NCBI GenBank assembly: GCA_035576205.1
Contig: DATLWR010000127.1
Span: forward strand, 1-20,383
Direction: 5' to 3'
DNA: 20,383 nucleotides
Origin: DATLWR01 sp035576205
GTDB lineage: Bacteria > Pseudomonadota > Zetaproteobacteria > Mariprofundales > Mariprofundaceae
Shown: piece by piece, positions 1 through 8,760 of the stretch
How positions within the stretch are numbered: position 1 is the stretch's first letter
Layout: every line of letters starts with the position of its first letter
Position numbers and translations under genes: made by a program
The notes under the pieces: generated by a model
Database searches by the model: none
Seen by the model: only the letters and a program-made list of their open reading frames with translations
What the model was told of the DNA's origin: nothing

Positions 1-417
1 CCGCGCAACGCCTTCTGGCCGATCATGGGCGAACTGCTCGGTTTCGACGCCAAGCTCCCCTATGCCGAACGGCAGAAGTCATTAAAGAATAACAGGGTGG
101 CACTGTGGGACGTGGCGCACCGCTGCATCCGCCCCGGCAGCCTGGATGCCAACATCGACCGAGACTCCATCGAGCCGAACGACTTCGCCACCTTCTTCCA
201 GGAGCATCCGGACATTCAGGCCATCTTCTTCAACGGCACAGCGGCCGAAACGCTGTTCCGCCGGCTGGTGTTATCTCACCTCTCAGAGCGAATCCGGGCA
301 CTACCGATGCTGCGACTCCCCTCCACCAGCCCGGCGCATGCGGCTCGCGACTTTGCCGCCAAGCTGGAGGCCTGGAGGGTCATCCGGGATGCACTGCAAG
401 CTGATTCCCCGGCTTGA
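1..417 (+). CDS. DNA-deoxyinosine (hypoxanthine)/uracil glycosylase, family 6 type, 5' end cut by window
   Basis: A base-excision repair glycosylase predicted to remove deaminated bases (hypoxanthine, possibly uracil) from DNA. The frame is open from base 1, and the first residues, PRNAFWPIMGELLGF, match the conserved region that follows the N-terminal substrate-recognition motif of this family, so the true start lies upstream of the window. About 138 residues are visible; the family is usually around 160-170, so roughly 30 are missing. Other marks are NNRVALWDV, the IQAIFFNGT strand, and LPSTSPA near residue 100, which corresponds to the C-terminal active-site loop of the UDG fold. The gene ends with TGA, 55 nt before the yceH-like start, in the same direction. 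The family assignment rests on motif recall. The exact base specificity cannot be told from the sequence. Confidence 0.82.
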   Translation, partial: PRNAFWPIMGELLGFDAKLPYAERQKSLKNNRVALWDVAHRCIRPGSLDANIDRDSIEPNDFATFFQEHPDIQAIFFNGTAAETLFRRLVLSHLSERIRALPMLRLPSTSPAHAARDFAAKLEAWRVIRDALQADSPA

Positions 418-472
418 GTCGCTGGCCGCAACCGCTAGCCTGTATGCAGTCTCGAATGGAAAGGATGTCCCC

Positions 473-1120
473 ATGATCGACTACGACGACGTAACATTGA
501 GCGACAAGGAAGCCCGGGTGCTGGGATCGCTGATGGAAAAGCAGATGGCCACGCCGGAGTACTATCCGCTGACACTCAATGCGCTGGTCGCCGCCTGCAA
601 CCAGAAGAGCAGCCGAGAGCCGGTCATGAACCTGGCTGCCGGTGAAGTCGCCAATACCATCAATGCCCTGCGCGGACGCGGTCTGGTGACGGCCAGTTCC
701 GGTGGCCGAGCCGACCGCTTCGAGCAGCAGCTGTCGCGCAAGCTCGGCCTGTCGGGCAAGGAGCGGGCGGTGATCTGCGTGCTGCTGTTGCGCGGGGCAC
801 AAACCGTCAACGAAATCCGCATCCGCACCGACCGCATGGCCGACTTCTCCGACAACGCGGATGTACTGGAAACCCTGACGGCACTGGCCGAACGGGAAAC
901 GCCACTGGTGATGAATCTCGGCAAGGCCTCGGGACAGCGCGAGGAGCGTTTCACCCATCTATTGTGCGGCGAGCCGGATGTCGCGGCGATGGCTGCTCCG
1001 GCGCACGGCGCTTCGTCGGACAAGGTACGCATCGCCGAACTGGAAGCGGAGGTGGCCGCCTTGCAGGCAGAGGTGCGCCGACTGCGCGATGCGCTCGGCG
1101 GAAGCCCGGACATCGACTGA
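473..1120 (+). CDS. YceH family protein (DUF480/UPF0502)
   Basis: A 215-residue protein of the YceH family, which has a winged-helix-like fold and no firmly established function. The N-terminal LSDKEARVLGSLMEKQ, then TPEYYPLTLNALVAACNQKS (about residues 27-46) and the LRGAQTVNEIRIRTDRM block (about 106-122) are family hallmarks. Residues 185-210 form a heptad-like charged coiled coil. The ATG at 473 was chosen because the family begins at this point and because GGAAAGGA lies about 8 nt upstream; the frame stays open back to 146 but that extension overlaps the glycosylase gene and has no family resemblance. It probably shares a transcript with the glycosylase gene and converges on thrB. Confidence 0.9.
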   Translation: MIDYDDVTLSDKEARVLGSLMEKQMATPEYYPLTLNALVAACNQKSSREPVMNLAAGEVANTINALRGRGLVTASSGGRADRFEQQLSRKLGLSGKERAVICVLLLRGAQTVNEIRIRTDRMADFSDNADVLETLTALAERETPLVMNLGKASGQREERFTHLLCGEPDVAAMAAPAHGASSDKVRIAELEAEVAALQAEVRRLRDALGGSPDID

Positions 1121-1168
1121 CGCTTTACCCCGATCCAGCAACAGAGCTGGTCGCCCAATGAGCTGCGG

Positions 1169-2113
1169 TCACGCCTCGCGGTGCAACAACAGCTTCTGCC
1201 GGTACTCCTCCGGATCCTTGGTCTGGGTCATCGCGCCGCCGCGCGGATAGAGCGCGTCGTAGAGGCGGGAGACCCAGAAACGCAATGCCGCCCGCCTGAG
1301 CAGCGCCGGCAGAGCTGCCTTCTCGACCTCCGTCAGCGGCCGCACCGTCTCGTAACCGGCCAGAAATGCCGCCATGCGCGCCGTGTCATCGGCCGAAAGA
1401 TGCACGGCCAGTGCGTTCAGCGAGATGGCGATATCCATCGCATAGGCGGCATCATGGGCATAGTAGAAATCGATGACACCGGAGACGGCATCGCCCTCGA
1501 ACAGGATGTTGTCGACGAACAGGTCGCCGTGGATGACGCCGGATGGCAGGCCCTCCAGCTTCTGGCGCCCCTGCCAGGCGAGCTCGTCAGCGAGCAGGCT
1601 TGCCGCCGCAATGCCGTAACGTTTTTCGACATCGGCCTGCATAGCCGTCGCCCGTGCCGTCAGCCAGTCGTAACCGGTGGGACTCGGGCGGCGTTCGGGG
1701 AAATCGGCACCTGCCGCATGCAGTTCGGCCAGCACATGGCCGGCCGCGACCAGTTGCGCCGGATTCAGTGCATCCAGTGTTTTGCCGGAGAGGCAGGAGA
1801 CGATACAGCCTAGCTTCCCGTGCACATCGAACAGCAGCGAGCCGTCGCGGCGTACCATGACGTCCGGACAGACCAGGCCGTGATGCGACAGGTGCTTCAT
1901 CAGCCGCATGAAATAGGGCAGCTCCGACGGTTCCATGCGCTCGAAGATGGTCAGCACATAACGGCCGGAACCTTGTTCCCCTTGGGTATCGATGAAGAAA
2001 TTGCTGTTCTCGATGCCGGCGGCGATGCCCTGGAAGCCGCGCAGCTTGCCCAGTTCGTAATCGGCCAGGATTGTTTCGAAATCGTTGCGGGAAAGTTCGG
2101 TGTAGACGGACAT
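1169..2113 (-). CDS. thrB: Homoserine kinase (type II, kinase-fold ThrB)
   Basis: Predicted to phosphorylate L-homoserine with ATP to give O-phosphohomoserine, the penultimate step of threonine synthesis, in the cytosol. It belongs to the aminoglycoside/choline kinase-like fold used by pseudomonads and many betaproteobacteria, not to the GHMP kinase form of E. coli. The Brenner motif HGDLFVDN (His195, Asp197, Asn202) and the metal-binding Asp215 in GVIDFYYAHD are intact. The length of 314 residues is usual. The start MSVYTELS was chosen by family resemblance; an in-frame ATG at 2149 would add 12 residues, and neither has a strong ribosome binding site. The gene is divergent from murA, with 112 nt between the starts, and convergent with the yceH-like gene. 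Confidence 0.93.
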   Translation of the reverse strand: MSVYTELSRNDFETILADYELGKLRGFQGIAAGIENSNFFIDTQGEQGSGRYVLTIFERMEPSELPYFMRLMKHLSHHGLVCPDVMVRRDGSLLFDVHGKLGCIVSCLSGKTLDALNPAQLVAAGHVLAELHAAGADFPERRPSPTGYDWLTARATAMQADVEKRYGIAAASLLADELAWQGRQKLEGLPSGVIHGDLFVDNILFEGDAVSGVIDFYYAHDAAYAMDIAISLNALAVHLSADDTARMAAFLAGYETVRPLTEVEKAALPALLRRAALRFWVSRLYDALYPRGGAMTQTKDPEEYRQKLLLHREA

Positions 2114-2182
2114 CGGCGAAGCATGAACGGAAGACCTGGCGAAGGCCATGCTCTAGTTGTGGCACACCCCCGCAGAAGGTAG

Positions 2183-2220
2183 CGTTCCGCGCAGTTTATG
2201 CGCAGTGCGGCAATGGAACG
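2183..2220 (+). promoter_or_regulatory. Nested hairpin in the murA leader
   Basis: CGTTCC (2183-2188) is complementary to GGAACG (2215-2220), and inside it GCGCA (2189-2193) pairs with TGCGC (2199-2203) around a GTTTA loop. The right arm contains the only purine-rich, Shine-Dalgarno-like stretch before the murA ATG at 2226, so the fold could mask it. The complementarity is seen; the regulatory role is inferred. No convincing -35/-10 pair was found in this divergent thrB-murA gap. Confidence 0.3.
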
Positions 2221-2225
2221 ATTCA

Positions 2226-3513
<1,288 letters not shown>

Positions 3514-3521
<8 letters not shown>

Positions 3522-4191
3522 CACCCCCGCACAACCGCCGCTCACCATCGCCCTCTCCAAGGGGCGCATCCTCGAACAGACGCTGCCGCTCCTGGCCGCC
3601 GCAGGGATCGCGCCCGCCGAGGATGTCACCACCACCCGCAAGCTGATGGTCGACGGCAGCCTCGAAAACGGCGATGCCGTACGTTTCCTGATCATCCGCG
3701 CCGCCGACGTCTGCACCTATGTCGAGCAGGGGGCTGCGGATCTGGGCGTGGCCGGACGTGATTCGCTGCTCGAGTACCGGCCGCACGTCTACGAACCGCT
3801 CGACCTGAAAATCGGCAAGTGCCGCCTCTGCGTTTGCGGGCCGAAAACACTGGTGGCAGCCGGGAAGCCCGCGCGCGGCAGCCGCATCCGGGTCGCCACC
3901 AAATATGACAAGCTGGCCGAAGCGTATTACCTCACCCAGGGTGTACAGGCGGAGATCATCCACCTCTACGGTTCGATGGAGCTGGCACCGCTGGTCGGCA
4001 TGGCCGAACGCATCGTCGACCTCGTCGAAACCGGCAGTACACTCAAGGCCAACGGTCTCGTGGAGGAGGCGACGCTGTACGACATCTCCAGCCGCCTGAT
4101 CGTCAACCCGGCGAGCTTCGCCACCAAGCGCAACCGCATCCAGCCCATCATCGACCGTCTGCGGGCGGCCGTCGAAGCGAAAGGAGCCTGA
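3514..4191 (+). CDS. hisG: ATP phosphoribosyltransferase catalytic subunit, short form
   Basis: Condenses ATP and PRPP to phosphoribosyl-ATP, the first step of histidine synthesis. The N-terminal LTIALSKGRILEQTLPLL, then DLGVAGRDSLLE, and the PRPP-binding loop region DLVETGSTLKANGL mark the family. At 225 residues it is the short form, lacking the C-terminal histidine-sensing domain of the long form; short HisG is known to need the HisRS-like regulatory subunit HisZ, and no hisZ is in this window. The ATG at 3514 overlaps the end of murA by 8 nt and the gene stops 2 nt before hisD, so translation is probably coupled. Confidence 0.96.
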
Positions 4192-4193
4192 CC

Positions 4194-5495
4194 ATGTCCA
4201 AGATCACCCGCCTCGATTCGCGCGATCCCGATTTCATCGCCCAGCTCGACGCACTGCTGTCGCGCGAAACCGATACCGGTGCCGACGTGCAGTCGCTGGT
4301 CGCCGATATCCTCGCCGACGTGAAGAGTCGTAGCGATGCGGCCGTGTGCGCCTACACCTCGAAGTTCGATGGCTGGGCCTGCACGGCCGAGAACATGGTG
4401 ATCACGCATACCCGTATGGAACAGGCCTGGCGCAGCGTTTCCGAAGAGGATCGCAAGGCGCTGGAGCTGGCAGTCGCGCGCATCCGCGCCTACCACGAGA
4501 AGCAGAAGCAGGAAGACTGGCAGTATACCGACGAGGCCGGCCTGACGCTGGGCCAGCGCATCACGCCGCTCGACCGCGTCGGCCTCTATGTGCCGGGCGG
4601 CAAGGCCGCCTACCCCTCCTCCGTGCTGATGAACGCCGTGCCGGCACGCGTTGCCGGTGTCGAGGAGATTGTCATGGTAGTGCCGACCCCGGGCGGCGAG
4701 ATGAACGAGCTCGTACTGGCTGCCGCCTATATTTCCGGCGTGCAGAAGGGCTTCGCCATCGGCGGTGCCCAGGCCGTGGCGGCCCTCGCCTACGGCACCG
4801 AAACGGTGCCGGCAGTGGACAAGATCGTCGGCCCCGGCAACAAGTTCGTCGCAGCGGCCAAGCGGCAGGTATTCGGCACCTGCGGCATCGATATGATCGC
4901 GGGCCCTTCCGAGATCGTCGTTGTTGCGGATGGCGGCCACCCCGAGTGGCTGGCGGCCGATTTCCTGTCGCAAGCCGAACATGACGAGGCGGCTCAGAGC
5001 ATCTTCATCACCACCGACGCGGCCCTGATCGATGCCGTCGATGCAGCCATCGAGCAGCACCTGGCCACCCTGCCGCGTGCTGCCATCGCCCGCGCCTCGG
5101 CCGAGACCCACGGCGCACTGATCCTGGTACACGACTGGGCGACCGCCGCCGACGCGGTCAACCGCATCGCGCCGGAGCACCTGGAGCTGGCACTGGAAGA
5201 CCCTGACATGCTGCTGCCCGCCATCAAGCATGCAGGTGCCATCTTCCTTGGCCACTTCGTGCCGGAAGCGCTCGGCGACTACATCGCCGGCCCCAACCAC
5301 GTGCTGCCGACCAACCGCACGGCGCGCTTCTCGAGCCCCTTGGGTGTTTACGACTTCCAGAAGAAGAGCAGCATCATCCGCTCCACGCCGGCGGGTGTCG
5401 CCGCCATCGGTCCGGCCGCCGCACATCTTGCTCACCGCGAGGGATTGCAGGCGCATGCCATGACGCTCGAACTGAGACTGAAGGACAAGGCATGA
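4194..5495 (+). CDS. hisD: Histidinol dehydrogenase
   Basis: Carries out the two last NAD-dependent oxidations, L-histidinol to L-histidinal to L-histidine. The 433-residue length is standard. Zinc and catalytic residues are all visible: Gln260 and His263 in FLSQAEHDE, Glu328-His329 in APEHLE, Asp362 in GDYIAGPNH, and His421 near the C-terminus, matching E. coli Gln259, His262, Glu326, His327, Asp360 and His419. The LYVPGGKAAYPSS and VGPGNKFVAAAKR segments are family signatures. It starts 2 nt after hisG and its stop overlaps the hisC start (ATGA, 4 nt), typical of translational coupling. Confidence 0.97.
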   Translation: MSKITRLDSRDPDFIAQLDALLSRETDTGADVQSLVADILADVKSRSDAAVCAYTSKFDGWACTAENMVITHTRMEQAWRSVSEEDRKALELAVARIRAYHEKQKQEDWQYTDEAGLTLGQRITPLDRVGLYVPGGKAAYPSSVLMNAVPARVAGVEEIVMVVPTPGGEMNELVLAAAYISGVQKGFAIGGAQAVAALAYGTETVPAVDKIVGPGNKFVAAAKRQVFGTCGIDMIAGPSEIVVVADGGHPEWLAADFLSQAEHDEAAQSIFITTDAALIDAVDAAIEQHLATLPRAAIARASAETHGALILVHDWATAADAVNRIAPEHLELALEDPDMLLPAIKHAGAIFLGHFVPEALGDYIAGPNHVLPTNRTARFSSPLGVYDFQKKSSIIRSTPAGVAAIGPAAAHLAHREGLQAHAMTLELRLKDKA

Positions 5496-6532
5496 TCCGA
5501 AGCGAAATCAAGGCGCTCGCCGCCTACCATGTGCAGGACAGCAGTGGGCTGATCAAGCTCGATGCCATGGAGAACCCGTATCCGTTGCCGGATGCGCTGC
5601 GCACGGCTCTCGGCAAGCACCTGGCCGATGTGGCCATCAACCGCTACCCGGATGCCGACATGCTGGCGCTGCGCACAAGGATCGCGGAGCGCGACGGCGT
5701 GAAACCGGAGCAGGTGCTGATCGGCAACGGTTCCGACGAAATCATCCAGATGCTGCTGCTGGCCGCCGATGCCGGCGAATGCGTGATGCCTACGCCGACC
5801 TTCGTGATGTACGATCTGATCTCGCGCTGGCTGAAGCGTCCGGTAGCCCCCGTGCCGCTGAACGCCGATTTCTCGCTCGATGCCAACAAGTTCCTGCAGG
5901 TCTGCGCCCGCGAAAAGGCGAGCATCGCCTTCCTCGCCTGCCCGAACAACCCGACCGGCAACATGTGGCCGGAGGAGACGATCCGGCAGATCGCCGAAAG
6001 CTTCCGCGGCCTGCTGGTCATCGACGAAGCCTACATGCCGTTCGCCGAGCGCAACCACACGAACCTGATCGGCCGCAACGTGCTGGTGCTGCGCACCTTT
6101 TCGAAGTTCGGCTGGGCGGGACTCCGGCTCGGCTACCTGTTGGGTGACGCGCAGCTGATCGCGCATCTGAACAAGGTGCGCCTGCCCTACAACATCAACT
6201 CGCTGACCCAGGCGGCTGCCGAATTCCTGCTCGATCATACCGCGGTTTTCGAGAAGCAGGCCGCCGACATCCGTACCGAGCGTGAGCGCGTCACAGCTGC
6301 ATTGGCTGCCATCGACCCGAAAAAGGTCGAGGTATTCCCGTCGCAGGCCAATTTCGTGCTGATCCGCGTCAGGGAGGCCGGCAAGGTATTCGATGCCGTG
6401 AAAGCCAAAGGGGTGCTGATCAAGAACCTGCACAGCACCAACGGCTTGCTTGCCAACTGCCTGCGCCTCACCATCGGCACACCGGACGAAAACAATGCGT
6501 GCCTTGCGGCACTGAAGGAGGCCCTTGCATGA
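5492..6532 (+). CDS. hisC: Histidinol-phosphate aminotransferase
   Basis: A PLP-dependent fold-type I aminotransferase that converts imidazole acetol phosphate plus glutamate to L-histidinol phosphate. It has 346 residues, in the normal range. The N-terminal IKLDAMENPYPLP, the PNNPTGN motif (about 151-157), Asp178 in LLVIDEAYMPF and the PLP lysine Lys205 in RTFSKFGWAGLRLGY are intact. The start overlaps the hisD stop by 4 nt, and the end overlaps hisB by 4 nt. Its place within the his cluster makes the histidine role much more likely than a general aromatic aminotransferase role. Confidence 0.96.
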   Translation: MIRSEIKALAAYHVQDSSGLIKLDAMENPYPLPDALRTALGKHLADVAINRYPDADMLALRTRIAERDGVKPEQVLIGNGSDEIIQMLLLAADAGECVMPTPTFVMYDLISRWLKRPVAPVPLNADFSLDANKFLQVCAREKASIAFLACPNNPTGNMWPEETIRQIAESFRGLLVIDEAYMPFAERNHTNLIGRNVLVLRTFSKFGWAGLRLGYLLGDAQLIAHLNKVRLPYNINSLTQAAAEFLLDHTAVFEKQAADIRTERERVTAALAAIDPKKVEVFPSQANFVLIRVREAGKVFDAVKAKGVLIKNLHSTNGLLANCLRLTIGTPDENNACLAALKEALA

Positions 6533-7128
6533 GCCCCAGAATCCAGCGCACCGCTGCCATCGAGCGCAAGACCAAGGAGACCGATATCCGCCTGTCGATC
6601 AATCTCGACGGCAGCGGCAAGTCGGAGCTTTCCAGCGGCATTCCCTTCCTCGACCACATGCTGGAGCAGATCGCCCGCCACGGCCTGGTCGACCTCGCCA
6701 TCGACTGCAAGGGCGATCTGGAGATCGATGCCCATCACACCGTCGAAGACATCGGCATCTGCCTCGGCGAGGCATTGCGCGATGCGCTCGGCGACAAAGC
6801 CGGCATCGTCCGCTACGGCCATGCCTACGTGCCGCTCGACGAATCGCTGTCGCGCGTCGTACTCGACCTCTCCGGCCGGCCGGGACTCGAATACCATGTC
6901 GATTTCCCGAAGGAGCGCGTCGGCGATTTCGATGTCGATCTGTTCAAGGAATTCTTTCAGGCTGTCTGCAATCACGGCCGCATTACCCTGCACATCGACA
7001 ACCTGCGCGGTGCAAACAACCACCACATCATCGAGACAGTGTTCAAGGCCTTCGGCCGCGCCCTGCGCATGGCAATCGAGCACGATCCGCGCCAATCGGG
7101 AATCCCCTCCACGAAGGGAGCGCTGTAA
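6529..7128 (+). CDS. hisB: Imidazoleglycerol-phosphate dehydratase (monofunctional)
   Basis: Dehydrates imidazole glycerol phosphate to imidazole acetol phosphate. At 199 residues it consists of the dehydratase domain only, without the N-terminal histidinol-phosphatase domain of the enterobacterial HisB, so that phosphatase must be encoded elsewhere. The metal-binding motifs HHTVEDIGI and NNHHIIETVFKAFGRALR are both complete, and FLDHMLEQIARHG is present. The ATG at 6529 forms an ATGA overlap with hisC and has AAGGAGG about 8 nt upstream; the longer in-frame start at 6499 lies inside hisC. A 126-nt spacer with a repeat separates it from hisH. Confidence 0.96.
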   Translation: MSPRIQRTAAIERKTKETDIRLSINLDGSGKSELSSGIPFLDHMLEQIARHGLVDLAIDCKGDLEIDAHHTVEDIGICLGEALRDALGDKAGIVRYGHAYVPLDESLSRVVLDLSGRPGLEYHVDFPKERVGDFDVDLFKEFFQAVCNHGRITLHIDNLRGANNHHIIETVFKAFGRALRMAIEHDPRQSGIPSTKGAL

Positions 7129-7147
7129 TCCTGTGTCGATGAAGCGC

Positions 7148-7169
7148 CCACCCGCCCAAGGACGGGTGG
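7148..7169 (+). repeat. Hairpin 1 of the hisB-hisH spacer
   Basis: CCACCCG (7148-7154) pairs perfectly with CGGGTGG (7163-7169) around the loop CCCAAGGA. It stands 20 nt after the hisB stop. No T-tract follows, so it does not look like an intrinsic terminator. A comparable hairpin with an AGGA-containing loop opens the hisA-hisF spacer at 8653-8669. Confidence 0.6.
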
Positions 7170-7194
7170 CGGGCGAATGCAATGCGCCCGCGAA

Positions 7195-7253
7195 CGAAGC
7201 AAAACCGCGCTTTTGCAGAGTGGCAAAAGGCGGAAGGCAGGAGCCTGTAGCCG
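7195..7253 (+). repeat. Intergenic repeat copy A, directly before hisH
   Basis: This 59-nt stretch aligns with 8695-8754, just before hisF. By hand count, 37 of the first 48 positions are identical, including the shared core GGCAAAAG; the rest aligns with one gap. Copy A folds into CTTTTGC (7210-7216)/GCAAAAG (7223-7229) and then AGGC (7235-7238)/GCCT (7243-7246) with the loop AGGA. The hisH ribosome binding site (AGGAG, 7239-7243) lies in this second loop and the first base of its stem. The hisH frame is open through the repeat, which can mislead automatic start calls. It resembles REP-like palindromic intergenic elements; whether it is mobile is unknown. Confidence 0.65.
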
Positions 7254-7254
7254 T

Positions 7255-7896
7255 ATGAGCACAAACAGCATCGGTTTAATTGATTACGGCATGGGCAACA
7301 TGCATTCGATTGCCAAGGCACTCGAGCATGTTGGCGGCAGCGTCAATCTCGTTTCGGAACCGGCACAGTTGGCCGGTTGCGACCGCATCGTGCTGCCGGG
7401 CGTCGGCGCCTTCCGCGACTGTATCGGCACGCTGGAAGCGAAAGGACTCGATGCGGCGATCAAGTCGTTCGTGACCACTGGCAAGCCGTTCCTGGGTATC
7501 TGCCTCGGCATGCAGGTGATGATGGATGTCTCCTACGAGTTCGGCACCTACCGGGGCCTCGGCCTGATTCCGGGTGCTGTGAAACCGTTCCCGGAATCGC
7601 ACCCGGAGCGCGGCTTCAAGATTCCGCACATGGGCTGGAACGACGTCATTATCTCGTCGGAGAAACCGGCGCACCCGGTCATCGCACCGCTGAAGGGTCA
7701 GCAGGTCTACTACGTGCACTCCTACTACTGTGCACCGGAGAATCCGGACCACTTGCTGGCTGCCAGTTCCTACGGCGACTATCCCTTCGCCGCCGCCATC
7801 GGCCGCGACAACATCGTCGGCGTGCAGTTCCACCCTGAAAAATCGCAGCGGGCCGGTCTCGCGCTACTGGAGGCGTTCCTCAAATGGCAGCCCTGA
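7255..7896 (+). CDS. hisH: Imidazole glycerol phosphate synthase, glutaminase subunit
   Basis: A class-I glutamine amidotransferase that releases ammonia from glutamine and passes it to HisF. The triad is Cys83 in GICLGMQ, His193 and Glu195 in VQFHPEKSQ; IGLIDYGMGNMHS opens the protein as usual. It has 213 residues. The start MSTNSIGL was chosen because the family begins here; the frame remains open upstream only because it runs through the repeat at 7195-7253. AGGAG at 7239-7243 is about 11 nt from the ATG. The 3' end overlaps hisA by 13 nt. Confidence 0.96.
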   Translation: MSTNSIGLIDYGMGNMHSIAKALEHVGGSVNLVSEPAQLAGCDRIVLPGVGAFRDCIGTLEAKGLDAAIKSFVTTGKPFLGICLGMQVMMDVSYEFGTYRGLGLIPGAVKPFPESHPERGFKIPHMGWNDVIISSEKPAHPVIAPLKGQQVYYVHSYYCAPENPDHLLAASSYGDYPFAAAIGRDNIVGVQFHPEKSQRAGLALLEAFLKWQP

Positions 7897-8636
7897 ATCG
7901 GAACAAGCAGTTCGAACTGATCCCCGCCATCGACCTGAAGGGCGGCCACTGCGTGCGCCTGAAACAGGGCCGCATGGACGACGCGACCGACTACGGCGAT
8001 GACCCGGCCGCCATGGCCGAACACTGGCAGAAACTGGGCGCGACTCGCCTGCATGTCGTCGATCTGGACGGCGCCTTCGCCGGCAAGCCCGCCAACCGTG
8101 CCCCGATCCAGGCCATTTGCGAGCGGCTCTCCATCCCGGTGCAGCTGGGCGGTGGCCTGCGTGACCTGTCGATGATCGGCGGCATGCTCGGGCTGGGCGT
8201 CGATCGCGTCATCCTCGGCTCGGTAGCGATCTCCAACCCCGAACTGGTGAACGCGGCTTGCCGGGAGTTTCCGGGTCAGATCTGTGTGGGTATCGATGCC
8301 AAGGGCGGCATGGTGGCCGTACACGGCTGGGACGACGTCACCGACGTGAAGGCGGTGGATCTGGCCCGCCGCTTCGAGGATGCCGGTGTTGCCGCGATCA
8401 TCTATACCGACATCGCACGCGACGGCATGCTCTCCGGCCCCAACCTGGAGGAGACTGTGAACCTGGCGAAGTCGGTCTCCATCCCGGTGATCGTCTCCGG
8501 AGGCATCGCCACGATGGACGACGTCCGTACCTGCGCAGCGCGTGCCGATGACGGCATCTGCGGAGCCATCACCGGCCGGGCCATCTACGAGGGCACTATT
8601 AACTTTTCCGAAGCAATGAAAGAGTTGAACGCATGA
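7884..8636 (+). CDS. hisA: Phosphoribosylformimino-5-aminoimidazole carboxamide ribotide isomerase (ProFAR isomerase)
   Basis: A (beta/alpha)8-barrel isomerase that performs the Amadori rearrangement of ProFAR to PRFAR in histidine synthesis. The two catalytic aspartates are visible: Asp17 in LIPAIDLKGG and Asp176 in IIYTDIARDGML. The phosphate-binding segments QLGGGLRD and VSGGIATMDD are present. Its length of 250 residues is standard. The beginning overlaps hisH by 13 nt; the end is followed by a 124-nt spacer with a repeat before hisF. Confidence 0.96.
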   Translation: MAALNRNKQFELIPAIDLKGGHCVRLKQGRMDDATDYGDDPAAMAEHWQKLGATRLHVVDLDGAFAGKPANRAPIQAICERLSIPVQLGGGLRDLSMIGGMLGLGVDRVILGSVAISNPELVNAACREFPGQICVGIDAKGGMVAVHGWDDVTDVKAVDLARRFEDAGVAAIIYTDIARDGMLSGPNLEETVNLAKSVSIPVIVSGGIATMDDVRTCAARADDGICGAITGRAIYEGTINFSEAMKELNA

Positions 8637-8652
8637 ACGAAGTCACCCGGTT

Positions 8653-8669
8653 CCCTACAGGAAGTAGGG
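8653..8669 (+). repeat. Hairpin 1 of the hisA-hisF spacer
   Basis: CCCTAC (8653-8658) pairs perfectly with GTAGGG (8664-8669) around the loop AGGAA. It sits at the same relative place, soon after the preceding stop codon, as the hairpin at 7148-7169 in the hisB-hisH spacer, but with a different stem sequence. No T-tract follows. Confidence 0.55.
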
Positions 8670-8694
8670 CGAGCGAACAACGTGAGCTCGTAAG

Positions 8695-8754
8695 CGTAGC
8701 AAGCTCGCGCGCTTGCGGAGCGGCAAAAGCCGCAGGGCAGGATGCCCGCAGGCG
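8695..8754 (+). repeat. Intergenic repeat copy B, directly before hisF
   Basis: The second copy of the element at 7195-7253. It folds into GCGGC (8720-8724)/GCCGC (8729-8733) with an AAAA loop, and GGGC (8735-8738)/GCCC (8744-8747) with the loop AGGAT. Against copy A, one pair of the last stem changes on both sides (A-T in A, G-C in B), which suggests that the fold is retained. The hisF frame is open through the last part of the repeat from about 8686. Confidence 0.65.
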
Positions 8755-8760
8755 GATCAA

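Noticed and set aside
146..472. Longer N-terminus for the YceH-like protein
   Set aside because: The upstream extension overlaps the glycosylase frame, shows no family resemblance, and the ATG at 473 has its own ribosome binding site.
1132..1152. Hairpin CCAGC/GCTGG between yceH and thrB as a terminator
   Set aside because: The stem has only five continuous pairs and no T-run on either strand, so it cannot be told from chance, although the position between convergent genes is suitable.
3966..5456. A 496-codon open frame on the minus strand
   Set aside because: It is antisense to hisG and hisD, is rich in Gly, Arg and Asp with no domain motif, and has no credible start signal.
7177..7254. 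Upstream start for hisH that would add 26 residues
   Set aside because: The extra residues are translation of the intergenic repeat and a similar peptide would precede hisF, which shows that they come from the repeat and not from the enzyme.
7129..8760. CRISPR array or integron attC sites in the his spacers
   Set aside because: There are only two diverged copies over 1.4 kb apart with a gene pair between them, no regular spacers, no cas genes and no attC core site or integrase.
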